Part shown: in pieces, positions 13,411-13,641 of the stretch
How the letters are laid out: each line of letters starts with the position of its first letter
Numbering within the stretch: the first letter of the stretch is position 1
Source of the DNA: Syntrophorhabdus sp.
GTDB taxonomy: Bacteria > Desulfobacterota > BSN033 > UBA1163
NCBI GenBank assembly: GCA_020724025.1
Contig: DYHU01000080.1
Location: 1 to 13,641, forward strand
Direction of reading: 5' to 3'
Length of the DNA: 13,641 bases
The notes under the pieces: model-generated
Databases searched by the model: none
What the model was told of the DNA's origin: nothing
The model's input: the letters and a program-made list of their open reading frames with translations, nothing else
Position numbers and translations under genes: made by a program

Positions 13411-13641
13411 GTGTTTAAAGGTCGAACCCTTATGGCAGTGGCTGTGGTCTTTGGATTTTGGTATTTTCTGGCCTTCCTCTTCAAGACTCCGATCCTCCCT
13501 TATCCTAACACCGTCTTTTCGACCCTTCCGGTTAGTTTGGAGAAGGGGTTGGGGGACCATTTTCTGGTGAGTGGTTACCGGATTCTTCTAAGCCTCTCCT
13601 GGGCGCTGATCACGGCTGTGCCCCTCGGGCTCTATTTAGGA
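13411..13641 (+). CDS. ABC importer permease, SsuC/TauC-type, cut by window end
   Basis: The first 77 codons of a membrane permease; the window ends inside the gene. The start is probably GTG 13411, three bases after the ATPase stop and preceded by GAGGTG (13401-13406); ATG 13432 is the alternative. The sequence shows a first membrane segment (LMAVAVVFGFWYFLAFLF), then TPILPYPNTVFSTLP and HFLVSGYRILLSLSWALITAVPLG. Proline-rich PxPxxVxxxL followed by HxxxSxxRxxxG-like text is typical of SsuC/TauC permeases. It completes the binding protein-ATPase-permease set. Its downstream neighbours are not visible. Confidence 0.88.
   Translation, partial: MFKGRTLMAVAVVFGFWYFLAFLFKTPILPYPNTVFSTLPVSLEKGLGDHFLVSGYRILLSLSWALITAVPLGLYLG

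Overview
The window carries one long plus-strand operon for late steps of futalosine-pathway menaquinone synthesis, preceded by a set of ordinary genes. It suggests an anaerobic Gram-negative bacterium of the Desulfobacterota (deltaproteobacterial) or Nitrospirota type. This rests on the futalosine pathway, an lgt gene, periplasmic export signals and a Ycf46-type AAA ATPase. The phylum is inferred from gene content only. No tRNA, rRNA, CRISPR array, transposase or phage gene was seen.

Positions 1-3324 hold the tail of something upstream, a secreted DUF1460-like (NlpC/P60-fold) protein, a gene-poor stretch of about 550 bases, a small orphan protein with a very acidic tail driven by a near-consensus promoter, and, convergent with it, a minus-strand AAA ATPase. 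The ATPase appears to be transcribed from a promoter that leaves almost no 5' leader. Back to back with it, and with its own sigma70-type promoter, is lgt (prolipoprotein diacylglyceryl transferase), followed by a strong 36-base stem-loop.

Positions 4261 to the end form a co-directional block: tetR, mqnE, mqnC, an MTA-phosphorylase-fold nucleosidase, mqnX, ubiD (mqnL), ubiA (mqnP), then an ABC importer (periplasmic binding protein, ATPase, and a permease cut by the window end). Several junctions overlap (ATGA, 22-base and ATGA overlaps) or are only a few bases long. The inferred route is: MqnE makes aminodeoxyfutalosine, MqnX deaminates it to futalosine, the MTAP-fold protein removes hypoxanthine, MqnC cyclises the product, UbiA prenylates and UbiD decarboxylates the naphthoate. 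MqnA, MqnD, the flavin prenyltransferase UbiX and the final methyltransferase are not in the window.

The most interesting signals are: (1) two near-identical 16-base palindromes, ATGACCAGATGGTCAT at the tetR promoter and ATGACCGTATGGTCAT just ahead of the mqnE ribosome binding site, which make the TetR protein a candidate local regulator of menaquinone synthesis; (2) the nucleosidase, which has the MTAP fold but has changed purine- and phosphate-site residues in a way that suits futalosine; (3) an ABC importer joined to the same operon; and (4) a compact multi-hairpin element that occupies the place of the ribosome binding site before ubiA.
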